Assembly: GCF_900110465.1 (NCBI RefSeq)
Contig: NZ_FODV01000003.1
Location: forward strand, 1-64,000
DNA length: 64,000 nt
Reading direction: 5' to 3'
Source: Halogranum amylolyticum
Lineage (GTDB): Archaea; Halobacteriota; Halobacteria; Halobacteriales; Haloferacaceae
Shown in pieces: positions 28,857 through 37,100 of the stretch (the stretch's first letter is position 1; every line of letters starts with the position of its first letter). The notes under the pieces are model-generated. The model was given only the letters and a program-made list of their open reading frames with translations, made no database searches and was not told the origin of the DNA. Made by a program: the position numbers and the translations under genes.

Positions 28857-29597
28857 ATGTTGTCGCCCGACCTAACGGGACGGACGGTGCTGGTGACGGG
28901 GAGTGCGAAGGGGATCGGTCGTGAACTGCTGCTCGCGACCGCCGAGGCGGGTGCGTCCGTCGCCGTCCACTACCACACGAGCGCAGAGGAAGCGAGGGAG
29001 ACCGCCGCGGCGGCCGCAGAGCGCGGCGCGCCGGAGACGACGACGGTCCGTGGCAACGTCACCGAGCCGGACGCCGTCGACGCCATGTTCGACGCCGTCG
29101 AGAAGGATCTCGGCCCGGTCGACGTGCTCGTCAACAACGTCGGCGCGTTCGCCCCCTCGCACTGGGAGGAGATCGACTTCGAGACGTGGAACACGGTGCT
29201 GGAGACGAACTTCAACGGCACTTACCTCTGCTCGAAGCGCGCCCTCCCCGCGATGCGTGAACAGGGGTGGGGACGGATCGTCAACGTCGGCTACGCCGGC
29301 AGCGAACGGGCGCTCGTCCACCCGAAGAACTTCCCGTACTTCGTCGCCAAGACGGGCGTGCTCATGTTCACGCGGATGCTGGCGACGGATACGCAGGACG
29401 ACGGTATCACCGTCAACGCCGTTTCGCCGTATGTCGTCGAGAACTCCGACGAGTTCCCCGCGGACGCCCCCCGCGGGCGGTGGGCGCGGTTCGAGGACCT
29501 CCGGCAGGTGATGCTGTTCTTCCTCGACGAGGACAGCGACTACATCAGCGGCGAGAACGTCGAGATCGACGGCGGGTGGCAGCCCGAGCGGTTGTAG
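28857..29597 (+). CDS. SDR-family oxidoreductase
   Basis: This 246-aa classical short-chain dehydrogenase has the cofactor motif VTGSAKGIGRE (TGxxxGxG), NNVGAF, the catalytic PYFVAKTG (YxxxK) and the C-terminal GENVEIDGGW typical of FabG-like enzymes. At the position of the catalytic serine, 13 residues before the Tyr, there is Gly, with Ser one residue later (in NVGYAGSERA), so activity should not be assumed. I chose the ATG at 28857 (MLSPDLTGRTVLV) over an upstream TTG. The substrate is unknown. Confidence 0.85.
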   Translation: MLSPDLTGRTVLVTGSAKGIGRELLLATAEAGASVAVHYHTSAEEARETAAAAAERGAPETTTVRGNVTEPDAVDAMFDAVEKDLGPVDVLVNNVGAFAPSHWEEIDFETWNTVLETNFNGTYLCSKRALPAMREQGWGRIVNVGYAGSERALVHPKNFPYFVAKTGVLMFTRMLATDTQDDGITVNAVSPYVVENSDEFPADAPRGRWARFEDLRQVMLFFLDEDSDYISGENVEIDGGWQPERL

Positions 29598-29720
29598 GTC
29601 GGTGACGGCGCTGTCGCCGTCGTGGTGGCAGTGCGGAGAGACGAGAACGTCGTACCGCGAGTCGTACCGCGAGCGGGGGTCGAAGACCCGAGTCTCGTGG
29701 AGCGGGGTTTTCCATCCACG

Positions 29721-29741
29721 GGAAGACGCATCGCGTCTTCC
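29721..29741. repeat. Perfect 9-bp hairpin
   Basis: GGAAGACGC / GCGTCTTCC with a 3-nt loop. It is the first of three consecutive hairpins between convergent genes. Confidence 0.6.
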
Positions 29742-29745
29742 AAGC

Positions 29746-29777
29746 CTTCGCGGTGAAACCGCGAAGAGAGCTTTTTT
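29746..29777 (+). terminator. Terminator of the SDR gene
   Basis: Perfect 9-bp stem CTTCGCGGT / ACCGCGAAG with a GAA loop, followed five bases later by six T residues. Confidence 0.65.
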
Positions 29778-29778
29778 A

Positions 29779-29825
29779 GTGGGGCCGAGCGGGCCAAAGG
29801 CCGGCGAGGCCCCACGCTGAAAAAA
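29779..29825 (-). terminator. GC-rich hairpin and T-run for the convergent gene
   Basis: GTGGGGCC / GGCCCCAC stem (29779-29786 with 29808-29815) encloses an inner GGCC-AAA-GGCC. On the minus strand six T residues (29825-29820) lie directly before this structure, just downstream of the stop of the gene at 29835. Confidence 0.45.
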
Positions 29826-29834
29826 GGTCGAGGT

Positions 29835-30218
29835 TCAGTAATCCGGTGCGTCGTCCTCGACGGCGCGTTTCATCGAGTCGCGGCGGGACTTCGCGTCGCG
29901 ACCGGTCGCCTCCAGCAGGAACTCGTTTTTCACGTTGACGGCGTCGGCGGCGTGGTCGGCGAGCCCCTCGGCGATGACCTCTTCGGCGGAGCGCTCCTCG
30001 AAGTGGACGGCGAGTTTGTCCTTCTTGCCGCTGTACTCGACCGCGCCGGCGACGATCTTCGTGAAGACGGGGTTCTTCGGTTCGCCGACGACGAACAGGT
30101 CGCTGCCGCGGTACTCGTCGGTCCCGGTGATGGGGCCGAAGTACTCCTCGATACTCGCCTCGAGGTCGGGCATCCGTTCGTCGAGCGTCTCACCGCGTCG
30201 CATCTTGTACTCCTTCAT
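29835..30218 (-). CDS. DUF5611-like haloarchaeal protein
   Basis: This 127-aa protein starts MKEYKMRRGETLDERMPDLE and resembles the DUF5611 family, found mainly in haloarchaea and unknown in function. Secondary structure looks alpha/beta, with DLFVVGEPKN and LAVHFEERS strands and a helical, basic C-terminus (GRDAKSRRDSMKRAVE). No cysteines, no signal. The family name is from memory and moderately certain. Confidence 0.7.
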   Translation of the reverse strand: MKEYKMRRGETLDERMPDLEASIEEYFGPITGTDEYRGSDLFVVGEPKNPVFTKIVAGAVEYSGKKDKLAVHFEERSAEEVIAEGLADHAADAVNVKNEFLLEATGRDAKSRRDSMKRAVEDDAPDY

Positions 30219-30376
30219 GACAGGCCGTTCGGTAGGGGATGGTTTACCTGTTTCGTCGTTCGAATCGCGTGCAGACTGTTGTCAGCCGTCGAAACCGGCG
30301 TCAGCAGCGAGTTCGTACAAAAAGGTTGCTACTGGAACCGCGGTGGGTGAGCGACACGTCTCCGTGCGGCGGCCGG

Positions 30377-31324
30377 TCACCGTTCGCGTTCGGTGATGTA
30401 GCCGTGTTTACACTCCGGGCAGATGTCGCCCGCGCGCATCGACGACTGGTCTGCGTCGCGCGTCATCTCGCAGGCGGGGCAGAAGTACTCCGTCGGCAGT
30501 TCGGACGCGTCGGTTCGTGAGAGCGTCTCCGCGCGGGTGAACCCACCCGAGGACCCGCCGGTCCGGTCGGTCGGCTCGTCTTCCGCGTTGCCGATGAACT
30601 CCGCGTCGTACCCCGCTTCGACGGTGTCGTCTTCAGAGAGCTCGGGGGCGAGTTTGTCGCCGAAGTCGACCTCGACGTCGCCCTCGTCGGCGGCGGGCGG
30701 GTCGGCCGCGAACCCCTCGTCTTCGCCCTCTTGCGCCGGCCACGCGCGCGACTCGCTCTCGCCGGCGTCGAGTTCGGTCTCGACCTCTTCGAGCGTCGGC
30801 ATCCGACCGTCGCCGCGGTCGACTTCGTCCGCGTCGGGCCACTCGCCGGGCTGGCGTTCGGCCGGCTCCTCCTCCTCGTCGAGGATGATACCGTCGTCCT
30901 CCTCGGCGCTCTGGGGTGGGTCGAACGACTCCGCGTCGGCTTCGACCGATTCCACGTCGGCCTCGAACGACTCCGTGTCGGCTCCGAACGACGAGTCGAC
31001 GGTCGCAGTCTCGTCGGCGATCCCCTCGGTGGCCGGATGGGGGTTCGGTTCGGACCACTCCGACTCCTCGGCGTTCGGGACCTCAGCCTGTCTCTCCGGT
31101 TCGGTGGCTGTGGTCTCGCCCTCACCGTCCTCGAACCCTGTCACCTCCGAGGCCGGTCGGATCGAGGTTACCTCCTTGTTCTCGCTGATGATCCGTGTGT
31201 GGCCACACCGCGTGCAGGTCTTCACCTCGCGGACGGTGACGACCATCTCCTCACCCTCCTCCTCTCGTTCGCGCTCGATCTCGGGGTCGGCGAAATCGTG
31301 CCCGAGTAGACACCTGAGTCCCAT
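30377..31324 (-). CDS. Acidic linker protein with zinc ribbons at both ends
   Basis: This 315-aa protein has an N-terminal module MGLRCLLGHDF ... CTRCGHTRII and a C-terminal rubredoxin-like or zinc-ribbon module with CPAC and CPEC (FCPACEMTRDADQ, then ICPECKHGYI). About 200 residues of very acidic, low-complexity sequence connect them, probably disordered and hydrated in high salt. The layout suggests a scaffold or adaptor that bridges two partners, perhaps nucleic-acid machines; this is inference. Start ATG at 31324 rather than the in-frame codon nine bases upstream. I do not recognise a named family. Confidence 0.75.
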   Translation of the reverse strand: MGLRCLLGHDFADPEIEREREEEGEEMVVTVREVKTCTRCGHTRIISENKEVTSIRPASEVTGFEDGEGETTATEPERQAEVPNAEESEWSEPNPHPATEGIADETATVDSSFGADTESFEADVESVEADAESFDPPQSAEEDDGIILDEEEEPAERQPGEWPDADEVDRGDGRMPTLEEVETELDAGESESRAWPAQEGEDEGFAADPPAADEGDVEVDFGDKLAPELSEDDTVEAGYDAEFIGNAEDEPTDRTGGSSGGFTRAETLSRTDASELPTEYFCPACEMTRDADQSSMRAGDICPECKHGYITERER

Positions 31325-31452
31325 TGCACGCACCTTCCGAGGTCCAAGACTAAAACCTACCTCCTCTCCGTCTGCCGAGCGTCAGACGTCCCCGGTCGAC
31401 GGACGTCGCTCACGCCGGTAAGCGTAAAACCGCCGCGCTCGTTGGAGAGGGT

Positions 31453-31752
31453 ATGAGAGCGAAGCGGGAGTATCGGGACCGCGGCGACGTCGAGGTCGCC
31501 GTCCTCGATGCACTCGTCGACCGCGCGGAGGAGGGGATGACCGTCTTCGAGCTCCGTGCGGCAGTCGACGCTGACATCGACACGATCGAAACGGCGCTGG
31601 GCGAACTCAAGGACGACAACCTCATCAACGTCGAGAACGCCCACGAACGCATCCGTATCCGCCCGGACGATCGTGTCGTCCCCGACCCGGAGGAGCGACA
31701 GGACGACGAACAGGGGATTCTGGACGTCGTCCGCGAGAAGTTCGGACTCTGA
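31453..31752 (+). CDS. Winged-helix-like haloarchaeal protein (DUF6432-like)
   Basis: This 99-aa protein has a predicted winged helix: helix VEVAVLDALVDRAEEGM, recognition-type helix DIDTIETALGELKDDNLI, then a beta wing ERIRIRPDD. It resembles haloarchaeal DUF6432. It could be a small DNA-binding regulator. Diverges from the zinc-ribbon protein and precedes the YgfZ-like gene in the same direction by 85 bp. Confidence 0.75.
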   Translation: MRAKREYRDRGDVEVAVLDALVDRAEEGMTVFELRAAVDADIDTIETALGELKDDNLINVENAHERIRIRPDDRVVPDPEERQDDEQGILDVVREKFGL

Positions 31753-31837
31753 GCCGGCGTCGACGAGCGAGCGGACCCCCGCGAGCGTCGCGACCGATGA
31801 CGGGACGTTTTACCCACCGCCCCCGTACGACTCAGCG

Positions 31838-32926
31838 ATGACTGTGCTACGCGACTTCCATGCGGACCACGGCGCGACGTTCGAGGAGCGTGGCGGCCGA
31901 GCGGTCGTTCGTGACTACGGCCGCCCGGCAGTCGCACACCGGGCCGTCCGCAACGGGGTCGGTGCGATCGAGATGGGCTACGGGGTCGTCCTCGTCGAGG
32001 GCGACGACCGCGTCGAGTTCGTCGACAACGCGGTGTCGAACCGCGTCCCGACGACCGACGGCGAGGGCTGTTATGCCCTCCTCTTGGATCCCCAGGGTCG
32101 CATCGAGACCGACATGTACGTCTACAACGCCGGCGAGCGGCTGCTTCTCTTCACGCCGCCGACGCAGGCCGAACCGCTCGTCGCCGACTGGCGGGAGAAC
32201 GTCTTCATCCAAGACGTCGAGATCCGCGACGCCTCCGAGGACTTCGCCGTCTTCGGCGTCCATGGCCCGCAGTCGACCGAGAAGGTCGCGAGCGTCCTCA
32301 ACCACGCCGGCGCGCCCGAACCCCACCTCTCGTTCGTCCGCGGCTCGATCGCCGACGTCGGCGTCACCGTCGTCGCCAGTGACGGACTCACCGGGGAGGA
32401 GGGGTACGAGATCGTCTGTTCGGCCGACGAGGCCGAGACGCTGTTCGACGCACTGCTCACCTACGGCAACGCGTCGGCCCCCTTCGGCTACGCCACTTGG
32501 GAGTCGCTGACGCTGGAGGCCGGAACGCCGCTGTTCGAGACGGAACTGGCCGGCCGACTGCCGAACGTGCTCGGCCTCCGGACCGCGCTCGACTTCGACA
32601 AGGGCTGTTACGTCGGTCAGGAGGTCGTCTCGAAGGTCGAGAACCGCGGGCAGCCGAGTCAGCGACTCGTCGGGTTGCGACCCGAGTCGCTGCCGGCCGG
32701 CGAGGCGGCCGTCTTCGCGGACGACGCCGCCGTCGGCGAGGTAACCCGCGCCGTCGACAGCCCGAGTCTCGACGGACCCGCCGCGCTCGCGCTCGTCGAC
32801 TACGACCTCGACGCCGACGCGGCGCTCACGGTCCGCGTCGACGGCGACGAGGTGACCACAGAACGAACCGAACTCCCGTTCGTCGAGGGGAGCGACCGGT
32901 CCGGCCGACTCCCCACGTACCGCTGA
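31838..32926 (+). CDS. Aminomethyltransferase-like folate-binding protein (YgfZ/GcvT family)
   Basis: This 362-aa protein has the GcvT fold. The motif DKGCYVGQEVVSK (K-G-C-Y-x-G-Q-E) is the YgfZ/IBA57 signature, which points to a role in maintaining Fe-S enzymes with tetrahydrofolate rather than glycine cleavage. The N-terminal RNGVGAIEMGYGVVLVEGDD matches the family. Start ATG at 31838 (MTVLRDFHADHG). No glycine-cleavage genes are near, which agrees with the YgfZ assignment. Confidence 0.85.
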   Translation: MTVLRDFHADHGATFEERGGRAVVRDYGRPAVAHRAVRNGVGAIEMGYGVVLVEGDDRVEFVDNAVSNRVPTTDGEGCYALLLDPQGRIETDMYVYNAGERLLLFTPPTQAEPLVADWRENVFIQDVEIRDASEDFAVFGVHGPQSTEKVASVLNHAGAPEPHLSFVRGSIADVGVTVVASDGLTGEEGYEIVCSADEAETLFDALLTYGNASAPFGYATWESLTLEAGTPLFETELAGRLPNVLGLRTALDFDKGCYVGQEVVSKVENRGQPSQRLVGLRPESLPAGEAAVFADDAAVGEVTRAVDSPSLDGPAALALVDYDLDADAALTVRVDGDEVTTERTELPFVEGSDRSGRLPTYR

Positions 32927-32957
32927 ACGCCGAGGCGACCGAGATCAGGAAGTCGGA

Positions 32958-34043
32958 CTACGACCGCGAGAGGAGCGCCCGGAGGTGTTCCCGCGAGAAG
33001 AACGAGGAGGGTCTGTCCATGTGGACGCCGATCTCGCCGGCCAGCGCACCGAGTCCGAGTCGCTGGACCGGTTCCGGAAGCGAGTACGCCCGTCGGACGA
33101 GGTGGCCCAACTGGATCTCTCGGGAGAGCGCGTCCCGCCACGCCCGTTCGTAGTCGGCCAGCGTCCGCGGGTGGTCGGGGTCGATCTCGGCGACGGCGTG
33201 GTCGGCGGCGGTCATCCCGTAGAGGATGCCGCCACCGGTGAACGGTTTCGTCTGGGCGGCCGCGTCGCCGAGCAGGAACACCCGTCGAGTCGTCACCGTC
33301 TCTGGCGGGCCGATGGGGATGGCACCCGAACAGAACCGGTCGGTCTCGACGCCATACGCCTCGGTGAGCACGTCGAACAGCTCGTTGACCTCCTTGCCCG
33401 GCGGCGCGGCGAGGCCGTACTCGACGCCCGCGTCGCCACGGGGAATGCGCCACGCGAAGAACCGCGGGACGGTGAGGTGGACGGCCACGTCGTCGCCGAA
33501 GTCCGGCTCGTCGGTGAACGCGAGCACGCCGTGGAGCTTCTCGGCGGGTTCGGGGAGCCCGACCTCCCGACGGACCCGAGAGATCGGCCCGTCGCTGCCG
33601 GCGACCATCTTCGCCTCGAACTCTCGGGTCTCGCCACCGACGCTCGCCGTCACGGTGACGTGCGTCGCGTGTTCGTCGATGGCGGTGACCGTGTGCCCCT
33701 CGCGGACGTCGGCACCGGCGTCGCGGGCGACGTCGGCGAGCGTCCGGTCGAGTTCGACGCGGTCGACCACGTTCGACACCTCCTCGGTCTTGTAGAAGCG
33801 GTTGGCGTCGCTCTCGGGGCCACCGACGTGGAAGTTCGCGCCGTAGACGCGGTTCTGTAGCAGGCGCTCTTTGGCGTTGTCGGGGACGTAGGACCAGATG
33901 TCGGTGCTGACGTGTCCGGAGCAGGCCAGCGGCGTCCCCACCTCACCTTTCTCCAGCGCGAGCACGTCGTATCCGGCCTCGGCGGCGCGGCGGGCGAACC
34001 GGGCGCCGGAGGGACCGACGCCGACCACGACGAAGTCGTACAT
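32958..34043 (-). CDS. Geranylgeranyl reductase-family FAD-dependent oxidoreductase
   Basis: This 361-aa flavoprotein has the N-terminal FAD motif VVVGVGPSGARFARRAAEAG (GxGxxG), the conserved substrate-side motif LACSGHVS and the second FAD motif FLLGDAAAQTKPFTGGGILYG, as in archaeal geranylgeranyl reductases that saturate isoprenoid chains of membrane lipids. Start ATG at 34043 (MYDFVVVGVG). It is convergent with the YgfZ-like gene. Exact substrate (archaeol lipids, menaquinone side chain or other prenyl compound) not resolved. Confidence 0.88.
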   Translation of the reverse strand: MYDFVVVGVGPSGARFARRAAEAGYDVLALEKGEVGTPLACSGHVSTDIWSYVPDNAKERLLQNRVYGANFHVGGPESDANRFYKTEEVSNVVDRVELDRTLADVARDAGADVREGHTVTAIDEHATHVTVTASVGGETREFEAKMVAGSDGPISRVRREVGLPEPAEKLHGVLAFTDEPDFGDDVAVHLTVPRFFAWRIPRGDAGVEYGLAAPPGKEVNELFDVLTEAYGVETDRFCSGAIPIGPPETVTTRRVFLLGDAAAQTKPFTGGGILYGMTAADHAVAEIDPDHPRTLADYERAWRDALSREIQLGHLVRRAYSLPEPVQRLGLGALAGEIGVHMDRPSSFFSREHLRALLSRS

Positions 34044-34168
34044 ACGCCGGTGTGACGGGGCGTGCGGTAAATACGTTCCCGGTTTCCGGTTAGGTTCGGT
34101 CACCCCAAGTACGGGCCGGTACGACGTCCGGCGTACGATTCGAAAAAAGAGACCGTGGTGCTGTTCGT

Positions 34169-37100
34169 TCAGTGGCTGCTCGTGTCGAACTCGTCGGTGA
34201 GGTGGACGTTCCGGACGCGCGGATGTTCGCCGTCGGCGATGGCCGACCATGGGATCTCGTACCGTGCGCACTCCGAGTCGACGACGAGACAGGAGGTGCT
34301 CCCCTCGCTGGCGTCGCGGATCTCGACCGACGTTCCCGCTCGCTCACAGGCCTCTATCCCGACGAACCGGACGTCAGCGCCGGTCAGGTCCGTGATCTGG
34401 CTGGTGTCGACCGGGCCGGTGAACAGGTAGGCTGCACCGGCCTCGGTGGCTTCCTGGGCGCTCCACGGGACGCCGATGAGGACGTCGATCGTCCCGTCAC
34501 CGGTCAGGTCGCCGCGAGTGACGTTCCACCCGGGGCGGCGGTCGATGGGCGTCGCACAGCGGTCCGGCAGCGGCTGGACGGGTTGCTCGAAGTCGTGCTG
34601 TCTGTCGCCGACGCGGAGGAACCCCCACTCGCCGGACTCGAGTTTGAGTCGCTGTCTCGTCTCCTGATAGATGAAGTCGCCGGTGCTCCCGGCGAGTCCG
34701 CCGGCCCCACCTTTCGGTTCGACGATGTCGCTTTTGGTGACGCTCGTCTGGTCGTCGACGCCGATGTCCTTGGACTGTTCGACGTTCCGGAGTCGGTTCC
34801 ACTGGTGGGCCGCGAGGTGGAACACGAGTCCGTCGGCCTTGTCGGCCGTCTTGTGGATGTCGAGACGGATCGGGTCGCCGAGCATCGCCCGCAGGATCGG
34901 CGTCACGGGGTCGCCGTGAGCACCTGAATCGTAGACGTCCCACGGGTCGTCGTCCGCCTCGAACCGACGGGAGAACGGTTCCGAGCGGTAGTTGACGGCC
35001 GCGAACCCGTGGTCCTCGGCGTCGCCGAGCTGGTTACACGGCGCGTCGGCGTCGAACTCCTCGTCGTCGCCCGGCGGGACGACGCAGTCGTCTCTGTCGT
35101 TTCTGTTGACGATGTACTGTCCGTCGGCGAACGCGAGTGCGTAACTGCGGTAGTCGTCGCCGTTCGGCACCTTCGCGATGACCGAGTCGTTGCGACCCTG
35201 CGGTGCGGGTTCGCCCGTCGTGGCGTCGAGATACTCGACGCCCTCCTCGCCGATGACGAGTCGGCCGTAGGCGCCGTGGTGACGGTTGCTCCTGACGTCC
35301 GCGTGGTCGTGGAGGACGGCCGAGCCGATCTCGCCGTTGGCGTACCAGCGGTAGGTGATGCTCTCGCCGGGACCGATCGTCTGGTCCCAGTTGAAGCCGG
35401 CGGTCGTCCCGTCGGACCCGAGCACGTCCATCTGGACGCGCTTGGGGTGCAGCGAGATGCGCTTCGAGCGCTCCCACTCTTGGTCCGGCCCCTGCATCTC
35501 GGGGTGAGGATGATCCTCGTCGATAGCGTCGAAGTCGATGTCGTTGGTCAGCGTGACCTCGATGCAGTCGTTCTCGCTCGCCCAGAGCGTCAGCGGCGCC
35601 AGCGGCAGGTCGCCGTTCTTGATCGCGTCGACGTCCCGGGTGAGGGCGTAGGCGATGCCGTACGGGTCGTAGTCGCCGTACTCGTTGTACTCGATCTCCG
35701 CGTCGAACGCCGAGACGTTGAACTCCTGGACCGTCGCGTCCTCGGGACACGGGTCGCCGGGGATCGGTGCCTTCGGCGGCGGGTTGCCGTCGATGGCGCT
35801 GTTCTGCCGAGCGTTCTTGTCCGGCGGGAAGTCCTTGCAGTCGTCGTCGCCGTAGAGGAGTCGGGCGAGTTGGCCGTACTCGCTCCAGTCGCAGTCAGAG
35901 TGCGCTGCGGGGTGACCCATCTTCCGAAGCTCCTGCTTGGAGATGGAGCCGTCCGGCGCACCTTGGTCCGGCAGCGGTTCGATGTGGTCGACCTCCGCGC
36001 CGATCTCGCGGAACAGCCCCCACATCCCGTCCCAGAGGTCGTCGACCACCGTCGAGCCGTACATGTAGTCTCTGATCGGGAGCCCCGACGGGTTCTCCTC
36101 GAGGTTCTCGAAGATGTTCTCGAGGTCCTCGAACTCCTCTTCGGGTTCGAGGTCCATCGTGTACGCTTCGGACGTGCCGATGATCTGCGAGGTGGCGTCC
36201 TGCGGGTCGACGCCGACGGTGGGGAACTGCCGGCCGTGGATGGAGAAGTTGTGCTGCTCCTCGTAGGCGGCCTGCCAGAGGCGGAACCGGACCGGGTCAC
36301 CCTCGTAGGCCTCGAAGACGGGCGTCGAGGGGTCGCCGTGGACGTACGAGGAGTGGACGTAGGCCGGGTCGGCGTCGTCGCGGTGGTAGTACGGCGCGTT
36401 GCGGTAGTTGAGCGCCATCACCCCCGCGTTCTCGCCGTGTTCCACCTGTGGGTTGACGAGCTCGCCGTCCCGGTCGACCAGCTGCGCGAAGTCCTGGTAG
36501 GCGACACAGAACTCCCGGTAGTCGGGACCGTCGTCCTGCTGGATGATCGCCTGGGTCCCGCTCCGGATGGGGTCGCCGCTGTAGGGGTCGAGCCACCGCG
36601 AGTTCGGCGGTTCGACCACGAGCGACGCGAACGACCCGTGCATCACGTCGTCGATGCCGGTGATGTGGTCGTGGAAGAAGATGGTCCCCTCCTCGTCGGC
36701 GTACCAGCGGTAGTGGCTGGTGGCACCGGCCTCCGTCTCTTGGTTGTAGTTGAAGCCGGTCGCCAACGAGTCTGACCCGAGCAGGTCGTAGGAGACGAAG
36801 TGGATGTGCGTCGACTTGCCGCCCGCCTCGATCGGAACGCTCTCCGCGCCGCCGTCCTCGCCCTCCGGGTTCTCGGGGAACCGGTCGCCGGGCAGCGCGG
36901 CGACGTTCTCGTCGGTCACCTCGTTTTTGAACGTGATGTCGACGCAGTCGCCGACGTTCGCGCGGATGACCAGCGGTTCGGGGTTCATCTTCCCCTCGCG
37001 CACCAGGTCGGCGTGCTCCTCGAGCACGTAGACGATGCCGTTGGGGTCGTGGTCGCCGGCGTCGTTGTAGACGATGTCCGCCGGCAGGGCGACGATGGTG

